DNA from: an uncultured Lachnospiraceae bacterium
GTDB lineage: Bacteria; Bacillota; Clostridia; Lachnospirales; Lachnospiraceae
Direction of reading: 5' to 3'
Assembly: GCA_902803745.1 (NCBI GenBank)
Contig: CADCRB010000216.1
Span: forward strand, 1 to 5,818
Length of the DNA: 5,818 bases
The position numbers and the translations under genes were made by a program. Positions 5,734 through 5,818 of the stretch are shown here, piece after piece (position 1 is the first letter of the stretch; the number at the start of each line of letters is the position of its first letter). Below the pieces are notes generated by a model that did no database searches, had not been told where the DNA came from, and worked only from the letters and a program-made list of their open reading frames with translations.

Positions 5734-5806
5734 GGGCTATTAGCTCAGCTGGGAGAGCGCCAGGTTCGCAATCTGGAGGTCAGGGGTTCGATCCCCCTAT
5801 GGTCCA
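5734..5806 (+). tRNA. tRNA-Ala (anticodon CGC)
   Basis: A full 73-nt cloverleaf is present. Acceptor arms GGGCTAT (5734-5740) and ATGGTCC (5799-5805) pair with the G3-U70 wobble that identifies alanine tRNAs, plus a T-G wobble at 5-68. The D stem is GCTC/GAGC (5743-5746, 5755-5758). The anticodon stem CCAGG/TCTGG encloses loop TTCGCAA (5765-5771), giving anticodon CGC (5767-5769), which reads GCG. The T arm is AGGGG-TTCGATC-CCCCT (5782-5798). Discriminator A is 5806. CCA is not encoded (TTC follows), so the CCA end must be added by tRNA nucleotidyltransferase. No attachment-site repeat of its 3' end was noticed elsewhere in the window. Confidence 0.95.
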
Positions 5807-5818
5807 TTCTGCAAAGCC

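Noticed and set aside
5782..5818. Phage or island attachment site at the tRNA 3' end
   Set aside because: No second copy of the tRNA 3' segment and no integrase gene were seen in the window.

Overview
The window looks like a piece of a Gram-positive Firmicutes chromosome, most likely class Clostridia and perhaps Lachnospiraceae. This is inferred from G-rich AGGAGG-type ribosome sites, sigma-A type promoters, a tRNA gene without an encoded CCA end, moderate GC content by eye, and the style of the cell-surface genes. Genus cannot be fixed from the sequence alone.

Layout, left to right. A rightward unit enters at the left edge: the last 48 codons of a polytopic membrane protein (2-148), then a fold-type III PLP enzyme of the diaminopimelate/ornithine decarboxylase superfamily (162-1331). 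One base after its stop is the stop of a leftward three-gene unit, read from right to left: an MBOAT membrane O-acyltransferase (5576-4041), a membrane-anchored SGNH/DltD/AlgX-like protein with a long C-terminal extension (3931-2396), and a DegT/DnrJ/EryC1/StrS sugar aminotransferase (2433-1333) whose start overlaps the preceding gene by 38 nt. At the right edge is a rightward tRNA-Ala(CGC) gene (5734-5806). Between the tRNA and the MBOAT gene lies a divergent promoter region: a TTGAAA-N17-TATGAT promoter facing left and a TTGATT-N17-TATATT promoter facing right, plus a perfect 9-bp inverted repeat in the MBOAT leader.

How the genes may work together. An MBOAT protein plus an extracytoplasmic SGNH partner is the familiar machine for O-acylating or aminoacylating an exported glycan, as in DltB/DltD, AlgI/AlgJ/AlgX and PatA/PatB. 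The aminotransferase in the same transcript suggests that an amino sugar is made for the same surface polymer. The decarboxylase departs from canonical DAP and ornithine decarboxylases at two active-site positions, so it may act on another, possibly carrier-bound, amino acid. Whether it belongs to the same pathway is open, because it is transcribed convergently. No acyl carrier protein, DltA-like ligase, glycosyltransferase or nucleotide-sugar dehydratase is in the window, so the substrate and the glycan remain unknown. No CRISPR array, insertion sequence, rRNA or replication origin was seen, and no stretch over 300 bases lacks a gene.
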